Positions 56,157-64,000 of a DNA stretch of 64,000 nt are shown here, piece after piece. This DNA comes from Paracoccaceae bacterium. Its GTDB lineage: Bacteria > Pseudomonadota > Alphaproteobacteria > Rhodobacterales > Rhodobacteraceae. The translations under genes and the position numbers were made by a program. The notes under the pieces were generated by a model. The model saw only the letters and a program-made list of their open reading frames with translations, searched no databases and was not told the DNA's origin. The DNA lies in contig JAHRYM010000001.1 in NCBI GenBank assembly GCA_020622085.1, positions 681,117 to 745,116 of the forward strand, read 5' to 3'. Positions within the stretch are counted from its first letter, which is position 1, and each line of letters begins with the position of its first letter.

Positions 56157-57407
56157 TCAGTGCAGGTTGGGCTGCGCGCCCATGCCTTTTTCGTCGATCA
56201 TCAACCCCTTGCGGAAGCGATCGAAGCGATAGGCGCGGGCGGTTTCATGCGGCTTGTCGGTGGCCAGAAGATGGGCGAAGGCCCAGCCGCTGGCAGGGGT
56301 GGCCTTGAAGCCGCCGTAACACCAGCCGCCGTTGAAATAGAGCCCTTCGATATCGGTCCTGTCGATGATCGGCGAGCCGTCCATCGACATGTCCATGAGC
56401 CCGCCCCAGATCCGCAGCAGGCGCGCACGCCCGATCATCGGCATCAGGCTCATGCCGCCTTCGCAGACATCCTCGACCACCGGCAGGTTGCCGCGCTGGG
56501 CGTAGGAGTTGTAGCCGTCAAGGTCGCCGCCAAAGACAAGGCCGCCCTTGTCGGACTGGCTGACATAGAAATGCCCCGCGCCATAGGTGATGACACCCGG
56601 GATCGTGGGCTTGAGGCCTTCGGAAACGAAGGCCTGCAGGACGTGGCTTTCGATGGGCAGGCGCATGCCGGCGTGCGACATGACCTTCGAGGACGAACCG
56701 GCAACGGCGCATCCGACCTTTTTCGCGCCGATGAAGCCGCGCGTGGTCTCCACGCCCTGGATGCGGCCGTTGTCGATCCGCATGCCGATGACTTCGCAGT
56801 TCTGGATGATGTCGACGCCGCGGCTGTCGGCGCCGCGGGCATAGCCCCAGGCGACCGCGTCATGGCGAACGGTGCCGCCGCGCGGCTGCATGAGCCCGCC
56901 CTTGATCGGGAAGCGGGCGCTGTCGAAGTTCAGGTAGGGGGCCATCTGGCGCACCCCTTCGCGGTCCAGAAGCACGGCATCGACACCATTGAGGCGCATG
57001 GCATTGCCGCGACGGGTATAGGCATCGCGCTGGGCATCGGTATGGCAAAGGTTCAGGATCCCGCGCTGGCTGACCATGGCGTTGTAGTTGAAATCCTGCT
57101 CCAGCCCCTCCCAGAGCTTCATCGAGAATTCGTAGAAGGGCTCGTTGCCGTCGAGCATGTAGTTCGAGCGGATGATGGTCGTGTTGCGCCCGACGTTGCC
57201 ACCGCCGATGTAGCCCTTCTCGATCACGGCGATACGGGCCTGTCTGAATTCCTTGGCGAGGTAATAGGCCGTCGCCAGGCCGTGCCCGCCACCGCCGATG
57301 ATGACGTAGTCGTAGCTCGCCTGCGGCGCGGGGTCGCGCCAGGCTGGCGTCCAGCCCTTGTGGCCGGTCAAGGCCTCGCGGATGACGCGGAACCCGGAAT
57401 ATCGCAT
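56157..57407 (-). CDS. soxB: Sarcosine oxidase/N-methylglutamate dehydrogenase beta subunit
   Basis: A 416-residue flavoprotein that oxidises the N-methyl amino acid. FAD-binding YVIIGGGGHGLATAYYLA (near 31-48), GGNVGRNTTIIRSNY and the covalent-flavin region GGTVRHDAVAWGYARGAD are intact; FNGGWCYGGFKATPASG closes the active site. The start MRYSGFRVI is typical. It is first of the four-gene unit, preceded by an inverted repeat. Sarcosine and N-methylglutamate enzymes cannot be told apart by motifs alone. Confidence 0.9.
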   Translation of the reverse strand: MRYSGFRVIREALTGHKGWTPAWRDPAPQASYDYVIIGGGGHGLATAYYLAKEFRQARIAVIEKGYIGGGNVGRNTTIIRSNYMLDGNEPFYEFSMKLWEGLEQDFNYNAMVSQRGILNLCHTDAQRDAYTRRGNAMRLNGVDAVLLDREGVRQMAPYLNFDSARFPIKGGLMQPRGGTVRHDAVAWGYARGADSRGVDIIQNCEVIGMRIDNGRIQGVETTRGFIGAKKVGCAVAGSSSKVMSHAGMRLPIESHVLQAFVSEGLKPTIPGVITYGAGHFYVSQSDKGGLVFGGDLDGYNSYAQRGNLPVVEDVCEGGMSLMPMIGRARLLRIWGGLMDMSMDGSPIIDRTDIEGLYFNGGWCYGGFKATPASGWAFAHLLATDKPHETARAYRFDRFRKGLMIDEKGMGAQPNLH

Positions 57408-57421
57408 GTCTTTGCCTCTTG

Positions 57422-57440
57422 CTGTTCGCCACGGGAACAG
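57422..57440 (-). promoter_or_regulatory. Inverted repeat upstream of soxB
   Basis: CTGTTC and GAACAG are separated by 7 bases and lie 15 bases before the soxB ATG. It could be an operator for one of the two nearby regulators. No second copy was noticed elsewhere. Confidence 0.4.
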
Positions 57441-57550
57441 TGGCCCATGGATCGAGACTGGCAGAGGGTGTGGTGATTTGCCTCGTCCGTATCGGACATG
57501 GACGCGTCTGTTCTGGACATGTAACGCGTCGGTGACGGTGGCGCCGGGGC

Positions 57551-57577
57551 AAAAGAAAAGGGGGCTTGCGCGCCCCC
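57551..57577 (-). terminator. Rho-independent terminator after metG
   Basis: On the minus strand, GGGGGC / GCCCCC with a 6-base loop is followed by CTTTTCTTTT. It lies 55 bases after the metG stop, beyond a repeat element. Confidence 0.8.
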
Positions 57578-57590
57578 TCGGCCTTCGGCC

Positions 57591-57625
57591 TCACCCTGCG
57601 GGATATTTCCGCAAGGTGAAAATGA
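57591..57625 (+). repeat. Intergenic repeat copy 2 (GCGGGATATTT hairpin)
   Basis: CACCcTGCGG / CCGCAaGGTG forms a short hairpin around the loop GATATTT (57592-57618), followed by AAAATGA. The core GCGGGATATTT..GCAAGGTGAAA resembles the element after fhs at about 40.07 kb. It lies 8 bases after the metG stop codon. Confidence 0.5.
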
Positions 57626-57631
57626 TTTTCT

Positions 57632-59362
57632 TCAGGTGCGGATGCCCGAGAAGCGCCCCTGCCATTCCTCGCGTTCTTCGTCGGTGATCTTGGCGAAAAG
57701 CACCTCGGGCGTGGTGAAGGCATGGCCGGCGGGCAGCGCAGCAAGGGCTGCCTCGACATCGTCGGGCCAGGCCTGGTCTTCGGTCCGCATGCCTTCGAGC
57801 ATCTTTTGGGACGCATCGGGGATGAAGGGCGAAGACAGCACCGCGTAAAGCCGGACCAGGTTCAGTGACAGGCGCGTCTGGGCGGCGGCACGGTCCGGGT
57901 CGGTCTTGAAGACGGTCCAGGGGGCGGCGGATTGCAGGTATTCGTTGCCCGAGACCCAGATCGCGCGGAGTTCAGCGGCGGCCTTGCGGACCTCCATCGC
58001 CTCCATCGCGGCTTCATAGGCGCGGATCCGGGTGGTCAGGTCGGCGATCAGCGCGCGTTCCTGGTCGCCGTAGCTTCCTGCGGCGGGGATTTCCTCGCCG
58101 AATTTCGACCGGCAGAATTTCGTGATGCGGCTGACGAAGTTGCCCAGCACGTCGGCCAGATCCTTGTTCACGCCGGCCTGGAAGTTTTCCCAGGTGAATT
58201 CGCTGTCCGAGCTTTCGGGCGCATGGCTGAGGAGCCACCAGCGCCAGTAATCGGCGGGCAGGATCGACAGCGCCTGGTCCATGAAGACGCCGCGGCCCTG
58301 GCTGGTGGAGAACTGGCCGCCGTCGTAGTTCAGGTAGTTGAAGGACTTGATGTAGTCGACCAGCTTCCATTGCGCCCCGCCGGCGCGGTTGGCGCCAAGG
58401 ATCGTTGCCGGGAAGCTGAGCGTGTGGAAGGGGACGTTGTCCTTGCCCATGAATTCCGTATAGGTCACGTCGCCCGCGCCCTTGTCGGTGCGCCACCAGC
58501 GCTGCCAGGCGTCATCCGCCTGGCCGGTCGCGTCGGCCCATTCGGCGGTGGCGGCAATGTATTCGATGGGGGCGTCGAACCAGACGTAGAAGACCTTGCC
58601 CTCCATCCCCGACCAGGGGGCGCCGTCGAACTGGGCGGGCACGCCCCAGTGCAGGTCGCGGGTGATGCCGCGGTCTTGCAGGCCTTCGCCGTCGTTGAGC
58701 CATTTCTTGGCGATCGAGGTGGTCAGGATCGGCCAGTCGGATTTGGAGTCGATCCAGGATTCAAGATCGCCCTTCAGGCTGCGCTGACGCAGGTAAAGGT
58801 GCTTGGTGTCGCGCACCTCCAGCCGGGTGGAGCCGGAGATGGCCGAGCGCGGATTGATCAGATCGGTCGGGTCAAGCTGCTTGGTGCAGTTTTCGCACTG
58901 GTCGCCCCGGGCGCGGTCATAGCCGCAGTTCGGGCAGGTGCCCTCGATATAACGGTCGGGCAGGAAACGGCCGTCATCGACGGAATAGACCTGCTTTTCG
59001 GTGACCTCGGCCACCAGACCCTGTTCGCCCAGCGTCCTGGCGAAATACTGGGTCAGGGCGTGGTTGCGGGCGCTGGACGACCGGCCGAAGTGATCGAAGG
59101 ACAGCCGGAAGCCCTTGGCGATTGTCGCCTGGATGTCATGCATTTCTGCGCAGTATTCGGCCACCGGTTTTCCGGCCTTGGCGGCGGCAAGCTCGGCGGG
59201 CGTGCCGTGTTCGTCGGTCGCGCAGATGAACATCACCTCATGTCCGCGCGCGCGCTGGTAGCGTGCAAACAGATCGGCTGGCAATTGCGAGCCGACGAGG
59301 TTGCCCAGGTGCTTGATGCCGTTGATATAAGGGATCGCTGAGGTAATCAGATGCCGGGCCAT
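57632..59362 (-). CDS. metG: Methionyl-tRNA synthetase
   Basis: A 576-residue class I synthetase. The HIGH-type motif is HLGN in [14 protein letters not shown]; the zinc knuckle [17 protein letters not shown] is present; [17 protein letters not shown] and the anticodon-binding [13 protein letters not shown] region follow. The KMSKS position reads QFSTS (350-354), so both lysines are missing, the second being absent in many relatives of this type too. It has no C-terminal dimerisation domain. Confidence 0.95.
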   Translation of the reverse strand: MARHLITSAIPYINGIKHLGNLVGSQLPADLFARYQRARGHEVMFICATDEHGTPAELAAAKAGKPVAEYCAEMHDIQATIAKGFRLSFDHFGRSSSARNHALTQYFARTLGEQGLVAEVTEKQVYSVDDGRFLPDRYIEGTCPNCGYDRARGDQCENCTKQLDPTDLINPRSAISGSTRLEVRDTKHLYLRQRSLKGDLESWIDSKSDWPILTTSIAKKWLNDGEGLQDRGITRDLHWGVPAQFDGAPWSGMEGKVFYVWFDAPIEYIAATAEWADATGQADDAWQRWWRTDKGAGDVTYTEFMGKDNVPFHTLSFPATILGANRAGGAQWKLVDYIKSFNYLNYDGGQFSTSQGRGVFMDQALSILPADYWRWWLLSHAPESSDSEFTWENFQAGVNKDLADVLGNFVSRITKFCRSKFGEEIPAAGSYGDQERALIADLTTRIRAYEAAMEAMEVRKAAAELRAIWVSGNEYLQSAAPWTVFKTDPDRAAAQTRLSLNLVRLYAVLSSPFIPDASQKMLEGMRTEDQAWPDDVEAALAALPAGHAFTTPEVLFAKITDEEREEWQGRFSGIRT

Positions 59363-59450
59363 GATCCGCCTTTCGTCGTTTGCCGCTGTTTAGCCGCTTG
59401 GGGCGCGAAGGGCTAGGGGGCTGGCGGCAGGGAAGGGCGGGGAATGAAGG

Positions 59451-59730
59451 CGGTGGAGCTTGCAGGGCGCAGCGCCGCGCCCGATCCGGGTGACGGGGCG
59501 CGCAGGGGCCGCCGTCGCGGCCAATCTGAAGATCGCGTCCGAGGCCGGCCTTCCATCCGCGGCGATGGCCAATGCCTGGGTGCCGACACGGCCCTTTCCG
59601 CTGTTCCCATCATTGGCGCCTCGACCCTGCCGCAGCTGGAGATTGCGCTTTCGGCCGCCGAGATGGCCTTGGCGAAGGATGTGCTGGTCGCCATCGAAGC
59701 CGCGCGCAAGGCGCACCCGATGCCGTTCTG
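59451..59730 (+). pseudogene. Aldo/keto reductase C-terminal remnant, frameshifted
   Basis: A plus-strand stretch reads AAVAANLKIASEAGLPSAAM, then NAWVPTRPFPL in one frame, then after a one- or two-base shift (about 59600-59610) PIIGASTLPQLEIALSAAEM and KAHPMPF in another. Together they match the C-terminal part of aldo/keto reductases (ALAW..TRPF..VIIGA..QL...HPMP). No start or N-terminal half is visible before 59445, where a stop lies. It is a truncated, frameshifted relic between metG and the SDR gene. Confidence 0.7.
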
Positions 59731-59761
59731 GGGCCGGATGCGGGGGGGGGCGGTTGACGGT

Positions 59762-60517
59762 TTACTGCGCCGTGTAGCCGCCATCGACCAGATGGTAGGA
59801 TCCGGTGATGAAGCTCGCACGGTCCGAGAGCAGGAAGACGATCAGCGCCGCGACCTCGTCTGCGGTGCCCATCCGGCCCAATGCATGCTTGCCGTTCAGG
59901 AACTCCTGCGTGGCCAGATCAAGCGAGCCGTCCACCAGCGGCGTGTGGATGAAGCCGGGGCCGACCGAGTTCACGCGGACGCCCTGCCGGGCATATTCAA
60001 GGGCTGCGTTCTTGGTCATGCCCACCACACCGTGTTTGGCGCTGACATAGCCCACGGACCCGGCAAAGCCGACGCTGCCGAGGATCGATGCGATGTTGAC
60101 GATCGAACCGTTGCCCGCCTTGGCCATTTCGGGAATGGCGAAGCGCATGCCGTAAAAGACGCCCGACAGGTTGATGTCGGTCACCTGTTTCCAGGCCGCC
60201 AGATCATATTCGCCGGTGGGTGCGATCTTGCCGCCGATGCCGGCGTTGTTGACCAGCCCGTAAAGCCCGCCGGTGGTGTCGACGGCAATACGCACCATCG
60301 CCTCGACCGAGGCAGCATCGGCCACGTCGACGGCAACCGCATGGGCCTTGCCGCCCGCAGCGGTGATCTGCCCGGCTACTTTCTGCGCCCCCGGCATGTC
60401 GCGGTCTGCGACGATGACCGTCGCGCCCGAAGCTCCGAGTTCCACGCAGGTCGCCGCCCCGATGCCCGAGCCGCCGCCGGTCACGATGATGGTCTTTCCG
60501 CCGAAACGCAGGTCCAT
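59762..60517 (-). CDS. SDR family oxidoreductase
   Basis: A 251-residue short-chain dehydrogenase. The cofactor motif TGGGSGIG is at about 14-21, NNAGIGG follows, the catalytic Ser lies in VNIASILGS, and Tyr/Lys in YVSAKHG. The Asp after the second strand (VADRD) suggests NAD(H). Substrate is unknown. AGGAGG precedes the ATG. A GlxA-type regulator lies next upstream on the same strand. Confidence 0.87.
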   Translation of the reverse strand: MDLRFGGKTIIVTGGGSGIGAATCVELGASGATVIVADRDMPGAQKVAGQITAAGGKAHAVAVDVADAASVEAMVRIAVDTTGGLYGLVNNAGIGGKIAPTGEYDLAAWKQVTDINLSGVFYGMRFAIPEMAKAGNGSIVNIASILGSVGFAGSVGYVSAKHGVVGMTKNAALEYARQGVRVNSVGPGFIHTPLVDGSLDLATQEFLNGKHALGRMGTADEVAALIVFLLSDRASFITGSYHLVDGGYTAQ

Positions 60518-60613
60518 TCCCGCCTCCTGTCTGTGATATGTCCATCTTCCAGATCGGACCTTGCCGCCAGATTGCAAGATCGGCGTGTCGGTTTGCCGCG
60601 GTAACGGCGCGAT

Positions 60614-61606
60614 CTAGCCGGCAGATTTTCCCGCCGATGCCTGCCTCAGCGACGAAGCGGTGACGCCGAACCGGGCGCGGAAGGCGCGGGCAAAGGCAGG
60701 CTGGCCGGAAAAGCCGCAGCGCAGCGTGATTTCCTGCAAGGGCAGGTCGGTGTCCCAGATCATCCGCCGCGCCTCGTCCAGCCGCAGATCCAGAAAGAAG
60801 CGCCCCGGCGAAAGTCCAAGGCGGCGCTTGAACAGCATTTCCAGCCGCCGGGCCGAGATACCGGTCCGGCGGGCTATCTCGGCCATGGTGAGCGGCGTCT
60901 CGATATGCGCCTCCATCAGACCGATGGCGCGGCCCAGGGCGGGATCCTGGCGCATCAGGCTGGCGACCGGCACCGCCTGCTGCGGACTTGTTGCGGTCAG
61001 GAGCGGTTCGTAGACGAAGGCCGAGGCGACCCGGAACGCCAGTTCCGGCCCCTGACGGGCGCGGATCAGCGCGATCATCATGTCAAGGCAAGGCCCCGCA
61101 CCGCCGGTGGTGATCATCCGGCCCGAGACGACATAGCGATCACGCAGCACGCGGACATGGGGAAAGCGGTTTGCGAAGGTTTCCAGATCCTCCCAGTGGA
61201 CGGTGGCATCAAGCCCGTCCAAAAGCCCCGCAAGCGCGGGAAACCACGGGCCGCCGTCGATGGCAATCATCGCGCGGACCTGCGGCGCAAGGCGCCTGAG
61301 CCGCCCCAGAAGCGCGGGCGTTGCCTGTTCGAAAAGCCGGAAGCCCGCGACGATCATCAACGCGTCGAAATCGGCGCGATCGGGCAGCGGTGCGGTGGGA
61401 ACGGAAAACCCGGCGGTGATCGGAACCGCGCCGCCCTGATCCGACAGGAACTGCCACTGGTAAAGCGTGCGCCCCGCGCGCCGGTTCGCCGCCCGCATCG
61501 GATCGACACAGGAGGCCAGCGCCAGCGCGTTGCAATCAGCCATCACCAGCACACCCACGCGCAGCGGGGCCGGATCGGGCGAGAAGATGGTGGGCAGGCC
61601 GAGCAT
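60614..61606 (-). CDS. GlxA-family (DJ-1/PfpI plus AraC) regulator
   Basis: A 330-residue regulator of the same two-domain type as the one at 51.3 kb but clearly different in sequence. The N-terminal domain (about 15-180: VGVLVMADCNALALASCVDPMRAAN) precedes an AraC domain (about 225-325: MAEIARRTGISARRLEMLFKRRLG). Relatives of this type sense carnitine, glycine betaine or related amines (CdhR, GbdR), so a tie to the betaine genes is possible but not shown. Confidence 0.85.
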   Translation of the reverse strand: MLGLPTIFSPDPAPLRVGVLVMADCNALALASCVDPMRAANRRAGRTLYQWQFLSDQGGAVPITAGFSVPTAPLPDRADFDALMIVAGFRLFEQATPALLGRLRRLAPQVRAMIAIDGGPWFPALAGLLDGLDATVHWEDLETFANRFPHVRVLRDRYVVSGRMITTGGAGPCLDMMIALIRARQGPELAFRVASAFVYEPLLTATSPQQAVPVASLMRQDPALGRAIGLMEAHIETPLTMAEIARRTGISARRLEMLFKRRLGLSPGRFFLDLRLDEARRMIWDTDLPLQEITLRCGFSGQPAFARAFRARFGVTASSLRQASAGKSAG

Positions 61607-61715
61607 GCAGAAGACCTAAGGCGAGTGGCGTCGGCTTGACAAGCCGGCTGGCATCCGAACACCCGAGACGGTAGGAAAGACGGCACAGGCACGCAATCGG
61701 ACGGGAGGCGGCGAG

Positions 61716-62060
61716 ATGAGCAGAACGGGGATGCATCTTGCGCTGTTGATGGGGGCCGCGCTGATGCTTGCAGCCTGCCGGCAGGGTGCGGACACGCAGC
61801 TTCCGCCCGTCGGCGCGGCCGGGGTCGCGGTGGAACGCAGCGCCTGCGAGGGGCGCGGCGGCAGCTTCCGCAACCGGGGGGCGGGCATCCTGGCCTGCTT
61901 CACCACGCCGCGTGATGCCGGCAAGGCCTGCCGCACCTCGGATGATTGCACCACTGCCTGTCTGGCGCGCTCGATGACCTGCGCGCCGATCACGCCGCTG
62001 ATCGGCTGTCAGGAAATAATGACCAATCTTGGCACAAGGATCACGCAATGCATCGACTGA
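61716..62060 (+). CDS. Cysteine-rich small lipoprotein
   Basis: A 114-residue protein. A lipobox (LAAC, Cys21) is followed by a compact domain with eight further cysteines, in patterns such as AGKACRTSDDCTTAC and APITPLIGCQE, which suggests disulphide bonds in the periplasm or on the surface. I do not know the function. GGGAGGCG gives a strong ribosome site. Its end overlaps the lipocalin gene by 13 bases. Confidence 0.75.
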   Translation: MSRTGMHLALLMGAALMLAACRQGADTQLPPVGAAGVAVERSACEGRGGSFRNRGAGILACFTTPRDAGKACRTSDDCTTACLARSMTCAPITPLIGCQEIMTNLGTRITQCID

Positions 62061-62566
62061 GCCGGGGCCTTGCCCTTTGGGTGATATTGCCCCTGCTTGC
62101 GGCGTGTTCGGGCAAGGCGCCCACGGATGCCGCCTATCGCGCGCAAGGCGCGCAGATATCCTCCAATGCGCTGTTCGATCCGGCGCGGTTTGCCGATGTC
62201 TGGCATGTCGTCGGGGCCTACGGCGCCGAGACGAGTTGCGGCCCGCTGGCGGAAACCTGGGTCTTGACCGGACCGCAGAGCTATCAGGTCACCGGCACCC
62301 GCTGTGGCCCGAACGGGGCGCGTGCCTTCGTGGCGCCGGCGCAGGTGACGGGGCCGGGGCGCATCACCCGCGATGGCGAAGTGCTGTGGGTGATGTGGGT
62401 CGATGCCGACTACAGGATCGCGGTGATCGGCACGCCGGATGGCCGGTTCGGGCGGATCCTGTCGCGGTCACCCCGGCCAAGGCCCGACCTGCTGACGGCG
62501 GCCCGCGAGGTGCTGGATTTCAACGGCTACGACCCGGCCGGGCTTCGGATGGTTGCGGGCGGCTGA
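62048..62566 (+). CDS. Lipocalin-family lipoprotein
   Basis: A 172-residue outer-membrane lipoprotein. The lipobox LAAC (Cys18 area) is followed by a lipocalin-like start (FDPARFADVWHVVGAYG), a beta-barrel middle and the typical end (VLWVMWVDADYRIAVIGTPDGRFGRILSR). It resembles the Blc type that binds lipids. It overlaps the preceding cysteine-rich lipoprotein gene, so both are co-translated. Confidence 0.82.
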   Translation: MHRLSRGLALWVILPLLAACSGKAPTDAAYRAQGAQISSNALFDPARFADVWHVVGAYGAETSCGPLAETWVLTGPQSYQVTGTRCGPNGARAFVAPAQVTGPGRITRDGEVLWVMWVDADYRIAVIGTPDGRFGRILSRSPRPRPDLLTAAREVLDFNGYDPAGLRMVAGG

Positions 62567-62663
62567 CGGCGCGCATCGCCGTTCGCCTGCGCCCGACAAA
62601 GCAAGCCCTCTGTCCGCTGGTGCGGGCGACCCGGCCTGCCATCGACCGCAGGGCGCGCCCCTG

Positions 62664-63356
62664 TCAGAGACGGCGAAAGACCGGGACCGGGCCCGAATTG
62701 TCAAAGAAGGGGATGCTGTCGGGGGCGGTTCTGCGGACCAGAATCTGCGCCACTTCGGCAAGCACCACTTCGGTGATAAACGGAAGGTTCAGGGTCCGCG
62801 CCTCGGATATGAGCACCCAGTGCAGATGCGACAGTTCATCACTGGCCCGCGAGAAATCATCGCTGTTGCCCACAAGCTGGTCGGCATCGGTCAGGAAGAA
62901 CCGCGCATCGAAGCGGCGTGGACGCCCGGCAGGGGTGATCGCGCGGAACACGAAGGTCAGCGCATCCGCAACGGGGACGCAGCCCGCGCCCGCGAAGGCC
63001 CGCCAGTCCTGCGGGGCCTCTCCGGGCCAGGGTGAACGCGCGCCAAGCATCAGGCCGGTTTCCTCGAACAGCTCGCGGATGGCGCAGGCTGCCAAAGCAT
63101 CCGCCAGATCCGTCGCGGCACCAGCGCAGATCCGGCTGCGGCAGAGCTCCGGCAGCGGACGCACCAAGGGCACGGCCGCGTCGTCCTTGTCCACCGCGCC
63201 GCCGGGGAAGACGTATTTCGAGGGCATGAACACAGCCTTGTCACCGCGCTGGCCCATCAGGATTTCGGGCCCGCGGGGGCGGTGGCGCACGACAAGGACG
63301 GTTGCCGCGTCGCGGATCGGCACTTCGGGTTTCGGGGCGGGCTGGCCGTCAGACAT
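62664..63356 (-). CDS. Nudix hydrolase with split Nudix box
   Basis: A 230-residue pyrophosphohydrolase. The Nudix box is interrupted: GGAVDKDD begins it and RELFEETGLM ends it, with about 40 residues between. Such an insertion is known in NUDT19-type coenzyme A diphosphatases, so a CoA-like substrate is a fair guess. It starts inside the end of the DUF983 gene (8-base overlap). Confidence 0.83.
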   Translation of the reverse strand: MSDGQPAPKPEVPIRDAATVLVVRHRPRGPEILMGQRGDKAVFMPSKYVFPGGAVDKDDAAVPLVRPLPELCRSRICAGAATDLADALAACAIRELFEETGLMLGARSPWPGEAPQDWRAFAGAGCVPVADALTFVFRAITPAGRPRRFDARFFLTDADQLVGNSDDFSRASDELSHLHWVLISEARTLNLPFITEVVLAEVAQILVRRTAPDSIPFFDNSGPVPVFRRL

Positions 63357-63771
63357 CGGCAAGACCGCTTTCGTCGCCGATCGGTTCCTGATCGCGGCCG
63401 AAGCCGTGCATCCGCTTGGCCCATTGCAGGCCGACAATCGCACCCTTGATCCGTGGCAGCAGCATCAGCGACAGAACAACCACGCTGATCGAGAAGCCGA
63501 TCGCCATTGTCCAGGGCGATGGCTGCCAGCGAAAATAGACGAACAGGATTGCGGGCGCGAACAGGTGGCCGACGATCAGGATCGTCAGATAGGCCGGCCC
63601 GTCGTCGGCGCGGTGATGGTGCAGTTCCGCCCGGCAGAAAGGGCAGGCATCCTGCACCTTGAGAAAGCTGCGGAACAGCGCGCCTTCGCCGCAGGCCGGG
63701 CAGCGCTGCCACCAGCCCCGCCGCAACGCCGATTTCAGATCGCGGTCCTCGACCGCCTGGCCTTGGGTCAT
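63349..63771 (-). CDS. DUF983 membrane protein with zinc ribbon
   Basis: A 140-residue protein. A cytoplasmic zinc-ribbon (CPACGEGALF and CPFCRAEL) precedes two membrane helices (about 59-79 and 84-107). The pattern GWWQRCPACGEG is the DUF983 signature; the function is unknown. AGGAGA lies before the ATG. The 212 bases upstream to 63983 hold no clear gene. Confidence 0.87.
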   Translation of the reverse strand: MTQGQAVEDRDLKSALRRGWWQRCPACGEGALFRSFLKVQDACPFCRAELHHHRADDGPAYLTILIVGHLFAPAILFVYFRWQPSPWTMAIGFSISVVVLSLMLLPRIKGAIVGLQWAKRMHGFGRDQEPIGDESGLADV

Positions 63772-63983
63772 GTCATTCTCCTGATCGCAAACCGCTATAT
63801 ACTCGCCGACCGCCTGCGCGCAAAGACCTGTGGGGAAAATCGCCGCAGGGAGCCCCGGGCCAAGACCGGATTGCGGGGGAGGCCGATTTCCGGTGCGGTC
63901 CAGGCGACGGAAACGGGATCATGCCCCGTATCACCTGCATGAAGGGACATGACCACATGGACCCCGACAGGATGGAGAAGAGC

Positions 63984-64000
63984 ATGAAACGGACCAATCT
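63984..64000 (+). CDS. Start of a possible gene running off the window
   Basis: An ATG (MKRTN) at 63984 has a GGAGAAG ribosome site just before it and stays open to the window end. Only five codons are visible, so the product cannot be named. Confidence 0.35.

Overview
The window is GC-rich, gene-dense chromosomal DNA of an alphaproteobacterium, almost certainly Rhodobacterales (Rhodobacter/Paracoccaceae-like). This rests on recognisable gene neighbourhoods: rpsA-ihfB-lapA-trpF-trpB, ruvCAB-ybgC-tolQRAB-pal-cpoB-tilS-ftsH, betIBA facing choXWV, and a methylated-amine cluster with a fhs/folD block. I see no rRNA, tRNA, CRISPR array, insertion sequence or prophage. Genus cannot be fixed from the sequence alone.

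Layout. 1-3.2 kb: translation, nucleoid and tryptophan genes (rpsA end, ihfB, lapA-like, trpF, trpB). 3.2-4.95 kb: a small accessory unit of two secreted Asp/Gly-rich proteins related to each other, plus a membrane-anchored LuxR-type regulator, preceded by palindromic TAAACC/GGTTTA half-sites. 4.9-11 kb: housekeeping genes (DUF2237, pth, rplY, an MFS carrier, pabC/pabB, a nuclease lipoprotein, a YdcH-like protein). 11-15 kb: a CoxG-like protein, a short-chain acyl-CoA type regulator with paired TTTGCAAA sites, a Bcr/CflA exporter and a DUF1003 protein. 14.9-21.8 kb: choline uptake (choXWV) and oxidation to glycine betaine (betBA) with betI and two matching operators. 21.8-25 kb: an FMN hydroxy-acid dehydrogenase, prmA, a small membrane protein and a DUF1127 gene with a structured 3' UTR. 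25.3-37.4 kb: ruvCAB, tol-pal, tilS and ftsH. 37.4-38.35 kb: about 0.9 kb without an intact gene, possibly a decayed one.

38.4-57.4 kb is a one-carbon block. It holds fhs, a chorismate mutase, two folD genes, then gmaS with the three-part N-methylglutamate synthase mgsABC, a permease, a universal stress protein, two regulators and a four-subunit sarcosine-oxidase-type enzyme (soxBDAG or mgdABCD). The likely logic is that methylamine is attached to glutamate (GmaS, MgsABC), the N-methyl group is oxidised onto tetrahydrofolate by the Sox/Mgd enzyme, and FolD and Fhs carry the C1 unit to formate. The betaine genes upstream could feed the same route through sarcosine. 57.6-64 kb: metG, a frameshifted aldo/keto reductase remnant, an SDR, a GlxA-type regulator, two small lipoproteins, a Nudix hydrolase and a DUF983 protein.

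The most unusual items are the LuxR/acidic-protein unit, the first FolD copy (which has lost lysines normally essential for cyclohydrolase activity), the paired TTTGCAAA operator with unusual spacing, an orphan terminator suggesting a small RNA near 43.4 kb, and a 10-codon leader ORF before the permease.
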